Source: Brassica napus
Taxonomy: Eukaryota > Streptophyta > Magnoliopsida > Brassicales > Brassicaceae
Assembly: GCF_020379485.1 (NCBI RefSeq)
Contig: NW_026014730.1
Location: 1-64,000 of the forward strand
Length of the DNA stretch: 64,000 bases
Direction of reading: 5' to 3'
Both the position numbers and the translations under genes were made by a program. Below, one piece after another: positions 21,770 through 33,042 of this stretch; within the stretch, counting starts at the first letter, position 1; each line of letters starts with the position of its first letter. Under the pieces are notes generated by a model, which searched no databases, was not told the origin of the DNA, and saw only the letters and a program-made list of their open reading frames with translations.

Positions 21770-24681
21770 TCTATATATATATATATATAAAGATGTTGGC
21801 CTCTCTCCTGAGAGAGCCACGTCATCAAATAATATTCCCACAAGCTGACACCTGTCCGGGTAAGTAAAACGATGTGTTTTGTCGTCAGTCGATTTCTTAC
21901 GTTTTTGGGCTTGAAATTGTGATTGAAGATATCAAGCCCATACTGCGTTAATATATGCTACGCCGTGTTGTTATTGATCCACATGGTTTTCTGATTAAGG
22001 TTAGACTGTGTTGGTATGTCTCTGCTATTAACGGCGTAGTTTAGGGTTCCACCATGATCGTCGCTTTCTGCCATTACAGCGACTGGTGTTCAGAATCGGT
22101 GTGATGATTCCGTCTGTTGGTTTTGATCAAGTCCTTTCACCTTCTTTCTACGAACCGAAACGAGGTAGCTTCGAGATCCATTGCATTAAACATTTAATTT
22201 ACTCCTTCGGCCACGATATGCAGTTAATGTGTGTTAAATATCTTAGAGGCGGTGCTTTCACTGTATAAATAGGCATGCTTGGTGAGTAGGTGGGGCATCA
22301 TCTCCAGACAATATTCACACCTAAGAATTGTTACATCGCTCTTGGTCCTCTTCTTTGCACTGTCGTGTGTCTTTCCGTACGGCTCGGCGGAGATGGTACG
22401 ACGACTGCAAGGAACATGCTTTGCGATGTAATTGTTTCTCCTTTATTTAGTTCATAGTGATTGAGACTAATTTTTACGAAGATTTGGTCAGATCTGATCT
22501 CAGATTTATCATGGCAATCAACAATTCCAACTTAGCTCAACTTTTGATGAACAGGTTTTAAGAAATTTTATTCATTTTTTTTTGTTTGGAAGAAACAATG
22601 TATCCGTAGGTGCTTCAGCCAAACGCTATCCCGCCGGCGGAGATTTGAGAAGCTCCGTTTCGATGGTAAAAAAAGATTGACTGTTGCCGTTTCTCCAAAA
22701 CGACGTCGTATTGGTTTCAGTGATCCTGCAGTCTATGAACAGCTCCACAATCCCTCTCGGTTTCTGCTATTAGGTTAGGTGAAAAGATCTTTACCAATTT
22801 CATAGATTTCACTATCCTGAAAATTCGTTTATTTAATTCTTTGTTTGCAGCCATCATCAAGGGGATGTCCTATTTGCATCAGAGGCCTAGACTGATATCT
22901 TTGATATCGTAATATGGCTGAGAAATACCATATTTTGTTGGTGAAAGGTAATTCTAAGTGGTAGATGGAATCGGTAATGTTCTTTTGATATATTCAGCAG
23001 TGTGTATAGAAAAGAAAGATTACAGTACAGCTTGAGGGTTGTTGTATTTTCTCTGCGTGAATTTGCTTAGTAGGGAAGAAGATAAAGTGGGGAAAGAGCT
23101 TGACCCAATGTTAGTCTGACTTCCTAAAATTTACCTGATAATAGAGCGAGAGATTGGTGAAGAGAGAGACCAAGACGAAGTGAAGAACATCGAGAGTGCA
23201 AGAGTATTGCTTTAGCCTGTGTGGATGTACCATGTCTATGAAACTGGAAGGTTTCACATGGAGGAGTAAGAATATATAGGATGGGAAAAAGATGGTTTGG
23301 AGTTGTGGTGTGTTGATATAATATATTTGAGATGAGACTATTAGATTTTGTAATGTTAGGATTCATTGTCAAATCATGGGAAATACATTGACTTACCAGT
23401 TTTAATGCATTCTTTTTCAGTCTTCCGTATCTTGCAAATGTGTGAATTTAATCAAATGTGAAATGAAGAATTGATAGTGGTTAATGAACTGGTGGAAGAT
23501 GTGTTGTTTTGTACCGTAAAACCTATCATATAGTTAGGATAAAAAATGGTTTTTTTCCTTTTGATGTGTTTCATGAAGTTTGTTACACTATTTTCGTTCT
23601 ATATTTCAAAAGATCTCTAAACTTGAAAACTTTTGTACCAATTATTATAGTAAGTTAGCTTTTTAATTTTCTAACTCTAGCTAGAAACTCAAGTGTCACC
23701 ATAAGCTTTTTGGTAGGCTATGCATTCGACAAAAATTTAATCTTAATCATAAATAACATTCTAACTTAGTTAGTAAGTAGCTTTTGTGTCAAAAAAAAAC
23801 TTTTGTTTGGCTCTGTTATTCGTATTTTTGGTTTGCTCATCTTTATTTACAAATGATGAATGAATATGCAACATGACATTAATCATTATTACAATATATA
23901 TATATATATACTGCACATATTTTTTTTGTAAAAAAATCACATTTATAATTTTGTTTTTGTTAAATGAAAGTTGATTTGTAAACAATATGTATACTGTACA
24001 TATTTGTAAAGAATCGGTGTTTTTGTTTTTGTCAAACATGAATATGCAAATTGACACTAATTCACATTTATTTTCCACTTTGTTGTTCTCCAATGTTACC
24101 TATAATAATTGTATGTGAAATTAATTCTAATTTATTTGTTTATCAGGCCGATACACTCTTTTGAGGATGATAAATTTCATATGGCTAAGACTATCTCTAT
24201 AAACAGAATGATGAACAAAAAATAAAAATAAAAAGTTATTCTATTTGTTATAGTTTAACCGTAAACTGATAAGCATAATAAGAGAAATCGAATAAATTTA
24301 CTTTTAACTAAAAATATCATTAAGGTTCATAATTGTCTAATTATAATAAAATTTAAAATATAATTATTTAATTTCTCTCAATGTATATTTTATTTTAACC
24401 GTAAAAATTGATAAACATAATAAGACAAGTCAAAAAATGGCAATTTAAAAATAATATATTGTAAAAAGTTTAATAATAAATATATGTTTTAAAAATATCA
24501 AATGTTTCATGGTATTTTGTCTATGTGTCTTGAGAAATTAAATAATTATATTTTTAAATTTTATTACAATTAGATAATTATGATTAATGCTATTTTTAGT
24601 TAAAAGTAAATTATATTTTCTTAAATAAATCTGTATTATTAATTTATTTATCCGCCCGCCCGTAGGGCGGGTTTATCCTAG
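21770..24681 (+). mobile_element. Helitron, 2.9 kb, immediately upstream of LOX5
   Basis: Begins TCTATATATATATATATA after host A (21769) and ends TATCCTAG before host T (24682). A perfect 7 bp stem CCCGCCC-GTA-GGGCGGG lies at 24655-24671. 21830-23120 is less AT-rich and contains several short open frames (for example 22086-22268 and 23124-23372), but no recognised protein. 23400-24650 is AT-rich. The element ends 6 bp upstream of the LOX5 TATA box. Confidence 0.82.
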
Positions 24682-24687
24682 TACTCT

Positions 24688-24695
24688 TATAAATA
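24688..24695 (+). promoter_or_regulatory. Probable LOX5 TATA box
   Basis: TATAAATA lies 219 bp upstream of the LOX5 ATG and 76 bp upstream of the TC microsatellite. It is the only good TATA motif between the Helitron end and the start codon. The transcription start would then be near 24720, placing the microsatellite in the 5' UTR. Confidence 0.6.
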
Positions 24696-24761
24696 TATGC
24701 GTAAGAGATGAAAAAGAACATTCTATAATCACACATCTCTCTCTTCATTCTCCAAGCATAG

Positions 24762-24862
<101 letters not shown>

Positions 24863-24906
24863 TTTCTTCATTCTCACTCAGAGAAAATTCTGCAATATAT
24901 AACGCC

Positions 24907-27900
24907 ATGATCCACACCGACATCGCAGAGATCTTATGCGTGAAGCCCAAGACGGAAAAAAGGACAAAGACGATGGAGGAAGACGTCAAGAAGAAGAAGA
25001 ACAAGAAAACGATGAAGATAGAAGGAGAAGTGGTTGTGATGAAGAAGAACTTTCTCGACTTCAAAGACGCCATGGCTTCTTTTCTCGATCGAGTCCATGA
25101 GCTTCTTGGTCGTCGCGTATCTCTCCACCTCGTCAGCTCTCTCCAACCCGACCCTGGTATTTCATTCTTTTAAGTTTTTCATCAGATCCACCTCGTACTA
25201 CTAAGTCTGCATTTTTCACTAAAGAAACAGAGGATACTCTGTTTTATTTTAAAGATAGTAATGTTTTTTTTGTTATAATATAAATCAGCCAATGAGAAGA
25301 GAGGAAGACTTGGAAAAGCAGCACATCTGGAAAAATGGGTGACAAAAATAAAAACGTCTGTAACCGCGGAGGAAACCGCGTTTGCGGTGACGTTTGATTG
25401 GGACGAGTCAATGGGACCACCGGCTGCGTTTGTGATCAAGAACCACCACCATAGCCAATTCTACCTTAAGTCCCTCACTCTCCGCAACTTCCCTGGCGGT
25501 GAAGGCGGTCCGATACACTTCGTTTGCAATTCTTGGATCTATCCAAGCCATCGGTACCGCTCTGACCGCGTTTTCTTCTCTGACAAGGTAAACGCTATTA
25601 ACGAATGGAGATTAGTAGTAGTTTTTAATTTTTTACTTGTACACAAAAGATTGATGTTTTAGTTTTAGTTAATGTATTTTATTTAAAACTAAAACATACA
25701 TTAAAACCTAAAAATATGAGTGGTAAAACTTTATTAAAAAGCAAATAAAAATAACAAAAACTAATAAATAAAATATGTATTAAATTTTTATTAATAGGTG
25801 TGTAAATCTTAAAACATCAATTTAAAAAAAAAATTAGAGGGAGTATGTAACGCACCAATTTGACCGAGATACTATTTTTCTAATATCCTACTTGGCATTT
25901 TGTGTAATGATTTATAACTAATCTGGATTGATCTGATTGTCCATGTGCATAAAAGTTGTCAAAAGTAATCTTTGACCCCAGGTCATTCTTAATCTTTCAA
26001 TTTTGAGATTGTAGTTTGTTTTGGTTTTGTTATTGTCTGGATAGGTAGAGGGGAGTAAGTAATACTTTCATTTTATTAATGGGTACTGATTAGTGGTTAC
26101 TATATAGTACAGGAAACATATTCGTAATCCACATGACATGATCTTTATAAATGTTTATTATAGAGGGTTGGAATATTCGTGTGCGTGTTTAACACATCGT
26201 ACCAAGGAATGAAACCGGACCTTGCTGTCTTCTCTTTACAAGTCGCACTCTCCCTTTATTACGATTTTTTTTTATAATTTAGAGAATCATTCTATAACTT
26301 GATAGGGACAACTATTAAAAGTTAAATTATCATTATTAATTTTTACAACAACGTTAATTTATTAAACTAGGCATTAGGTTGGACCACCTAACAGTCAAAC
26401 TCAAAAAGCATAATGCATTAAACATCCTTTAGTACCTAACCCAAATTTCAACAAACGATTAATGTATAGACGGTGATTATCTACTAATTTTCAATTATTT
26501 TTCTTTTCTTTTACATAAACACAAAAGGCATATCTTCCAAATGAAACACCAGAGCTACTCAAAGAGCTAAGAAAGGAAGAGCTAAAGAATCTAAGAGACA
26601 ACGAGAAAGGAGGAGAACTCAAAGAATGGGACAGAGTTTACGACTACGCTTATTACAACGACTTAGGTGCACCCGACAAAGGTCCTGACTCAGCCCGTCC
26701 GGTTCTCGGCGGTTCACCTGACTTTCCTTATCCTCGCCGCGGCAAAACCGGTCGTAAACCCACCAAATCCGGTTAGTAACCTCAACACTCAAAAACCATC
26801 ACATATATTGCGAAACTCAATGGGTTACTTGACATACACGTCACCGTTTTTTGATCAGACCCTAAGTCCGAGAGTAGGCTGGCGTTACTAAACCTGAACA
26901 TCTACGTGCCGAGGGACGAGCGGTTTAGCCATGTTAAGTTCTCTGATTTCCTCGCGTACGCACTCAAATCGGTGACTCAAGTGCTCGTCCCTGAAATAGC
27001 CTCAGTTTGCGACAAGACCATCAACGAGTTTGACTCGTTCGAAGACGTTTTCCATCTCTATGACGGTAGCATTAAACTCGCCAATGGTCACACCATATCT
27101 AAGCTACGTGATGTTATCCCATGGGAGATGTTTCGTGAGCTCGTTCGCAATGATGGTGAACGGTTCTTGAAGTTTCCTTTGCCTGACGTCCTTAAAGGTA
27201 AACCTAAATAGTATATAATTAAATAAAGATGCAACTAGAGATTGGATTCAGAGCAAAATTTTATATAGATTTTGACATAAATGATACGTTTGTTATTACA
27301 GAAAGTAGATCGGCTTGGAGGACTGATGAAGAGTTTGCGAGAGAAATGTTGGCTGGACTCAATCCAGTGGTTATAAGTCGTCTCCAGGCATACCATTCAT
27401 CAAATCATTCAATTTTTGCTTTCAATTGTATAAAATGGTCCAAGTTATATATTTATATGATTAGTCATAATGTGATTATACAAAAACAAATTTGCAGGAG
27501 TTTCCTCCAAAGAGCAATTTAGACTCTACAAGGTATGGAAACCAACACAGTTCCATACGAGAAGAGCACATAAAACCACACATGAACGGTCTCAGTGTCA
27601 AAGAAGTAAGTATAATATACAAATCCTTGTTTAGCAAGTAACAGTTTCTTTATCATATCGTAACTTTTGTTTTGTGTTATATAAAAAAGGCTTTGGGACA
27701 GAACAAGCTATATATATTAGATCATCATGATGCATTGATGCCGTACTTGACACGGATAAACTCGACAAACACTAAAACTTATGCGACCCGAACGCTTCTG
27801 TTGCTTCAAGAAGACGGAACACTGAAGCCTCTAGCCATAGAGCTGAGTCTTCCTCACGCACAAGGTGAATCACACGGAGCGGTGAGCAAGATTTTCACAC

Positions 27901-30651
27901 CAGCAGAGAAAGGCGTGGAGGGATCGGTTTGGCAGCTTGCTAAGGCTTACGCCGCGGTTAATGATTCCGGTTATCACCAGCTTATAAGCCACTGGTAGGA
28001 AAAAACAAAGACGTTGTTAAAACAATTAGTGTTTGGTTTAAGTGGGTAGGACCTAAACATAACCGGTTATTTTCATGTCTTTTTCAGGTTGAAGACGCAT
28101 GCAGTAATTGAACCGTTCATAATCGCGTCGAATAGGCAACTAAGTGTAGTCCATCCGATCTATAAGCTTCTTCATCCTCATTTCCGTGACACGATGAACA
28201 TCAACGCATTGGCACGACATGTCCTTATAAACTCTGATGGAGTTTTGGAGAGAACGGTGTTCCCTGGTCGATACGCAATGGAAATGTCTTCTTCAATTTA
28301 CAAGAATTGGGTTTTCACTGATCAGGCTCTCCCCAAAGATCTCCTCAAGCGGTATGCATATCAAGTCTTTTTCTTTAGAAAATACCCCTATAAATAGCAA
28401 TAAAACACTTTATTGTTCCAAAATCAACACACAAATAATAAAAATAAATGGGAATTCGGCCAAAAAAAGCACGAACTTTGCACGAATTGCCAAAATAAAC
28501 CTGAACTTTTGGACTGGCCAAAAAAATACCAAACTTTTCATTGACTTTAAAATTTATTAACAATGTCTTTATTGACTAGCCAATTTAGCACGCCGTTAGT
28601 AACTTAACAGAAAAAATTGACGTCGTTTATTGTTCCGTTAACTGAAACGACGTCGTTTTTGTTTTACATGATCTGAAAATAAAAACAAATAGAACCCTGG
28701 ATTCGAACTCGGGTTTCTTGGGTGAAATGATAATGTATTTAACCACTGGGCTAAAGGCGTTTGAAATTAAAATAATTATTTTTCTTTAAAAAAAACAAAA
28801 ATCTTCCAAAATTTTCAATTTTTTAAAATTAAATTAAAAATTGAAAAAAATAAATAATTTTTTTACAAAATTAATTTTGAAACTAAAATAATTATTTTTC
28901 TATTAAAAAAATCTTCCAAAATTTTCAACTTTTTAAAAATTTAATTTTTAGCTGATAATTGTAACTTAATTTTTTGCATTTTCTTTGATTTTTAAAAAAA
29001 TTTGGATTTTTTTTTAAAAGAAAATTTTGGAAGATTTTTTATTTTTTAAAGAAAGAAAAAGTTTATTTTTAATTTCAAAATAAAATTTAAAAAAAAATAA
29101 TTATTTTTCAATTTTTTGGAAATTTAAAGATTTTTCAAAAGTTTTTAGAGAATTTTTTGAGTTTATGAGAAATTAGGGTTATGTTTTGTTTTATTTCAAT
29201 CATCCACGTCTTTAGATCAATAAAAACAAATTTGTATCTAATCTTTTAAAATATCTCACTAGCCCAGTGGCAAAACTCCCCTCTGTTAAGTCCAAGAGTG
29301 TGTGGGTTCGAGTCCAACCAACAACAATTTTAAGATTTTGTCTTAAACAAAAGAACTGAATGAAACGACGTCGTTTCACTAAACGGTAGTATTTAACGGT
29401 GGGTTAACACAGTTTTAACTGTCGGTTAACGGTTTGTTATTTTGGTCAGTCAATCGTAAGTTTCTTAATAAACTAAAAAAGTCAACGAAAGTTTAGGATT
29501 TTATTGGCCAGGCTCGAGTACATGTTTATTTTGGCAATTCGTGTAAAGTTCATGCTTTTTTTGGCCGAATTCCCAAAAATAAATAGCATTAGTTACAAGT
29601 TAAAGATACATTTTTATTTTATATTTAGAATAGGTTTAGTGATTAAGGTTAGTGTTTAGTATTTAAAGGATGGGATTAGGGTAAGAGAATAGGATTTTGA
29701 GTATTTTAATCATTTTTATCTTTTAATTAGTGTTAATGTAGTCATTTTTCTCAATTTCTGCTAATTTTTATCGTAATGTTTTTTGTGCTATCTAAGTCAT
29801 TTCCCCTTTTCTTTAATTCGATGCACAAGTAACCTTTAAATTTTTTGTGTAACAAGTAACATTAAATATCATGTTTTCGCAGTGGAGTTGCCGTTGAAAA
29901 TCCAAGCAGTGATAACGGGATTGAGCTTCTGATTGAGGACTACCCGTTTGCAGTCGATGGTTTAGAGATATGGTCAGCGATTAAGACGTGGGTGAGAGAG
30001 TACTGCACAATCTACTACAAGAATGACAAAGCTGTGCAAAACGATACAGAGATCCAAGAATGGTGGAACGAGGTTCGAACCGAAGGTCACGGCGATTTAC
30101 AACATGAGTCATGGTGGCCGTCGATGCAAACCTGCGACGACCTCATGGAAGCCTGCACCATCATCATCTGGGTCGCCTCTGCTCTCCACGCAGCAGTTAA
30201 CTTCGGGCAATACCCTTACGCTGGGTTTCTCCCAAACCGGCCTACCGTCAGCCGTCGGTTCATGCCTGAACCGGGTACGGAAGAGTACACAGAACTGGAG
30301 GAAAACGAGGAGGTGGCGTTTTTAAAGACGATCACGCCGCAGTTACAAACTCTGCTTGGTATCTCCATCATCGAGATTTTGTCTATGCATTCAACGGACG
30401 AAATTTACTTAGGGCAGAGAGACTCACCCAACTGGACGGTAGATGATGAGCCTTTAGAGGCGTTCAAGCGGTTTGGGAAGAGTTTGGAATTGATAGAGAA
30501 CAATATTATACAAAGAAACAATGATAAGAAGTTCAAGAACCGGACCGGTCCGGTTAACATACCATACACTCTCTTGTACCCGAATACTACGGACTACACG
30601 AGAGAGGGTGGACTTACTGGTAAAGGGATTCCAAACAGTGTTTCTATTTAG
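24907..30651 (+). CDS. LOX5: Linoleate 9S-lipoxygenase (LOX5 ortholog), nine exons, 887 aa
   Basis: Non-haem iron dioxygenase that adds O2 to linoleic/linolenic acid at C9, feeding the 9-oxylipin pathway. Arabidopsis LOX5 acts mainly in roots. Exons: 24907-25156, 25289-25587, 26528-26771, 26859-27197, 27302-27387, 27498-27605, 27690-27994, 28088-28351, 29883-30651; all phases join. The N-terminal PLAT/LH2 domain (about 40-180) precedes the catalytic domain. Predicted iron ligands are His543 and His548 (HWLKTH), His734 and Asn738 (HAAVN) and C-terminal Ile887 (SVSI). Thr600-Val601 (ERTVFPG) is the pair typical of 9-lipoxygenases, and no plastid transit peptide is evident. Near identity to Arabidopsis LOX5 (886 aa, from memory) fixes the start. 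The fifth intron uses a GC donor. Introns 2 and 8 contain transposons. No disabling change is seen, so it looks functional. Confidence 0.96.
25655..25846. mobile_element. Stowaway/mariner-type MITE remnant in LOX5 intron 2
   Basis: The right part reads AAATCTTAAAACATCAATTT...TTAGAGGGAGTA, the usual end of crucifer Stowaway MITEs (reverse complement TACTCCCTCT). The left part (GATGTTTTAGTTTTAGTTAATG) is roughly its inverted counterpart. The left terminus is decayed. Confidence 0.55.
27388..27497 (+). other. GC-AG intron (LOX5 intron 5)
   Basis: Protein continuity ([10 protein letters not shown]) requires the exon to end at CTCCAG and the intron to begin GCATAC. No GT in the neighbourhood restores the frame or the conserved residues. 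The 3' end is a normal TTTGCAG. GC-AG introns are a known minor class in plants. Confidence 0.8.
28693..28756 (-). ncRNA. tRNA-like module with A and B boxes, left arm
   Basis: On the minus strand TAGCCCAGTGGTTAA (28753-28739) matches the RNA polymerase III A box and GAGTTCGAATCC (28710-28699) the B box, about 30 bp apart as in tRNA genes. Stems do not pair well, so it is tRNA-derived and not a tRNA gene. Confidence 0.55.
29260..29320 (+). ncRNA. tRNA-like module with A and B boxes, right arm
   Basis: TAGCCCAGTGGCAAA (29260-29274) is a good A box and GGGTTCGAGTCC (29304-29315) a good B box. The T-arm pairs with one mismatch (GTGGG/CCAAC); other stems are poor. It is the inverted counterpart of the module at 28693-28756, and both face out of the element. 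Confidence 0.55.
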
Positions 30652-32400
30652 AGATTTATACTCTTTCTTTATTTTTATTTTCTTAATTTACGATTATGTG
30701 TCTGGATTTGCGTCGTTTGTAGACTAATTAATGTTACTATCCATTGTTCATTGTTCATATGTCATATACCAATCACCTGGTAGCTCAAGGTGATTATATT
30801 TCTATTGGTTTTGTGTGCTTGTGGTAATGTACTAATTGGTATGTGGGATTCGTATTTAATATAACAACTTTATAATGTCAGGGTACAAAGTATAATATAC
30901 GTTTTTATACAAAAAGGTTTATGTAGTATCTTCAAGGAATAAAATCTCACAAGATAAGATATTAAAGCTAAAATTAAAGAATCTCTACTAAAGTTCGATA
31001 AAGTTTTTTTATTTTCGAGGAAAGAACATCAAATGAAGAGGACCATTCTAAGGCACACGTACGAAAAAAAAGTAGTTTTTGGTAATCATTTTTAATCGCA
31101 TTTTGTTTCCAATGATTTTATCGCGTTTGAAATCTGACACGACAACTGTACAATTCAATAATAACAATTATAGACCAAAAGCTGGGTTTGTTTAACGGCC
31201 CAAGAAACGAAACCCTTAATCGGCATCCAAAAGTATCACTAACAAAAAAAATTGACAAAGGGCTTATCATTAACAAAGTTTTTAAATTCATTCAACAAAG
31301 AATTGCCTTAGTTATCATTTGCATGGATTGTTTCCAAATTATATAATAGATCCGTCTTCCATTTTACAGAGTTTCGTTTTGACCTATTTCACACTAATTT
31401 AACAAATTATTGTTTCCACAAATATATTCTTATTCAGTATATCATTAATTAGTTAGATGATAACGACTTGAATCCAAAGAAAATTAACTTATATAGAAGG
31501 ATTAAAACTTTGTCCAAAATTAAACATTGGAACCAAAAAGAGTCTCTTTATAAAACGAGAGAATAAGATATTTAATCTTTTTCCATAATGTTTCTGAGTT
31601 TCAAGGCTTATATATATATGTGTGTTCTAAAAACGCTTATTTATGTGACTCTTTACCACTTGCATCCCATTTTTTTTCCTTAACCTGTTGTAACTTATAA
31701 TAATGCATTTAACATATAACAATCAACATATAAACACCCAGATAAAATATGGAGTACTACTGTACCGTACTTAGCTCGTTCCATATTTATACTGTTACCA
31801 TAATTTGTTTAAATGCTAATCACATTTATTTTAAGAACGACACTGACAATTTAATAATAATATTAAGGCTTCTAGTCTGTTTTCATCAAATATACTACTA
31901 CATCATATATATATTGTTCGATTAGTTGTTCAACGTCACGACCACGCTGTCTTAAGAAATGTAAATGTGACAATTGACTTCGGATTCCTACAAAGGTCGC
32001 ACGTGCATTTTTAGGTTTTGTATTTTCAAGTTGGGATTCTACATGAAGTTAATGATCCTTGGGACCAGAATTCAATCTATACAAAAGGGTCTTTTTTATT
32101 TTGTTTTCACATTTCCATCTTCGCTAAAAACTCGCTTTGTCAAAATCAAGTCAATAAATGTTTTCAGTTAAAAAAAAAATCAAGTCAATAAGGCTGAAAT
32201 AGAATACATTTTGTCTCTTAGTCGGTTAGTAATTAGAGTACATATAATTGTAAGCTAATGTAATTTACGAATTTCGAAGGAATCCATAACTAGTACCGAT
32301 CAAGTCATTTGTAACAGAATATGAGAAATATATTAATTGGTCAAGCGTGGTTAACAACTAATTATTATTGATGATGAACTCATACTGATACCAGGTTTCC
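30652..32400. other. LOX5 3' flank, no gene
   Basis: Holds the LOX5 3' UTR (an AATAAA lies near 30937, and T-rich sequence from 30660) followed by AT-rich intergenic DNA. The open frame at 31974-32171 is not supported by any domain. Confidence 0.5.
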
Positions 32401-32401
32401 T

Positions 32402-32587
32402 AGTATAAAAGAGAAGTTGTTGTCAAACATTGACTAATCAAGAAATCTAACAATCTCTTTTCTATCTCTTTTTTTTTCGAGCTTCGTTCTTCTTCTTTGA
32501 TAATTTTCAATTCATAGGGAGTATGGCTAATAAGAGAGTCTAGGTTTCACTAAAGTCAAAATATGCATGTTTTTTTACCATATTTGA
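32402..32587 (+). promoter_or_regulatory. Promoter-like segment and leader cut by the CACTA element
   Basis: TATAAAAG at 32404-32411, then a CT-rich leader (TCTCTTTTCTATCTC, TTCTTCTTC) typical of plant 5' UTRs, then ATGGCTAATAAGAGAGTC at 32524, which hits TAG after six codons. The CACTA element begins 64 bp later. This looks like the 5' end of a small gene, or of an intron-containing gene, whose remainder is lost or displaced. No continuation was recognised at 40701-41030. Confidence 0.35.
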
Positions 32588-32602
32588 CACTACAAGAAAA
32601 CA

Positions 32603-32935
32603 GCGGTATTCTGACGGACGTTCCGACGGAAAATGAATTCCTCGGAATATACCGAGGTATTTCCGAGGAAAATTCCGAGGAAACACAAAATTTTGCTTCC
32701 TCGGTATTCCGTCGGAATATTCCGACGGAATTCCGAGGAAAATTCATCTCGTCGGAATATTCCGACGGAATACCGAGGAAACTAGTATTCCTCGGAAAAA
32801 ACCGATGAATTCCGAGGAAATATTATAGACGTTAGAGAGCCGTTGGAGAGCCGTTGGGGGATTTTAAAAATTCCGAGGAAATTCCGACGAACTAGCCGTT
32901 TGCATCGGAATTCCGTCGGAATTTCCTCGGACCGT
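32603..32935. repeat. CACTA 5' subterminal repeats
   Basis: Closely packed direct and inverted copies of TTCCGAGGAA, TTCCGACGGAA and TCCTCGGTAT. They overlap into long palindromic stretches such as GTCGGAATATTCCGAC. They match the blocks at 36433-36740, 37079-37268 and 40207-40640. Confidence 0.9.
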
Positions 32936-32950
32936 CGGCAGGATTTCAAC

Positions 32951-32958
32951 TATAAATA
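32951..32958 (+). promoter_or_regulatory. Probable TATA box of the TNP2-type gene
   Basis: TATAAATA lies 92 bp upstream of the ATG at 33043, followed by a CT-rich leader. It directly abuts the subterminal repeat block, so transposase binding there could repress or control transcription, as described for En/Spm. Confidence 0.65.
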
Positions 32959-33042
32959 CAAGCACCCCTCTTCCTCTTCATTCACTCCATATCTTCATCA
33001 TCCCTCTCACTTTCTTTACACACGAATTTGATTCATAAAAAC

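Larger units (their letters stand above)
28450..29574. mobile_element. Long-inverted-repeat element in LOX5 intron 8, with outward tRNA-like modules
   Basis: Left end GGGAATTCGGCCAAAAAAAG; the right end reverse complemented gives the same words with few differences. Inverted homology runs for about 100 bp (ACGAATTGCCAAAATAAAC in both). The 9 bp AAAATAAAT occurs on both flanks (28441-28449, 29576-29584), consistent with a Mutator-like insertion. Inside each end is an AACGACGTCGTT palindrome and a tRNA-like module pointing outward. No transposase is present. Sense insertion inside the intron leaves the splice sites intact. Confidence 0.8.

Noticed and set aside
22086..23372. Gene-like short frames in the LOX5-proximal Helitron
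   Set aside because: Frames do not connect through convincing splice sites to a known protein; left as Helitron interior.
28693..29320. Functional tRNA genes in LOX5 intron 8
   Set aside because: A and B boxes are present but acceptor and anticodon stems do not pair; they are tRNA-derived modules of a transposon.
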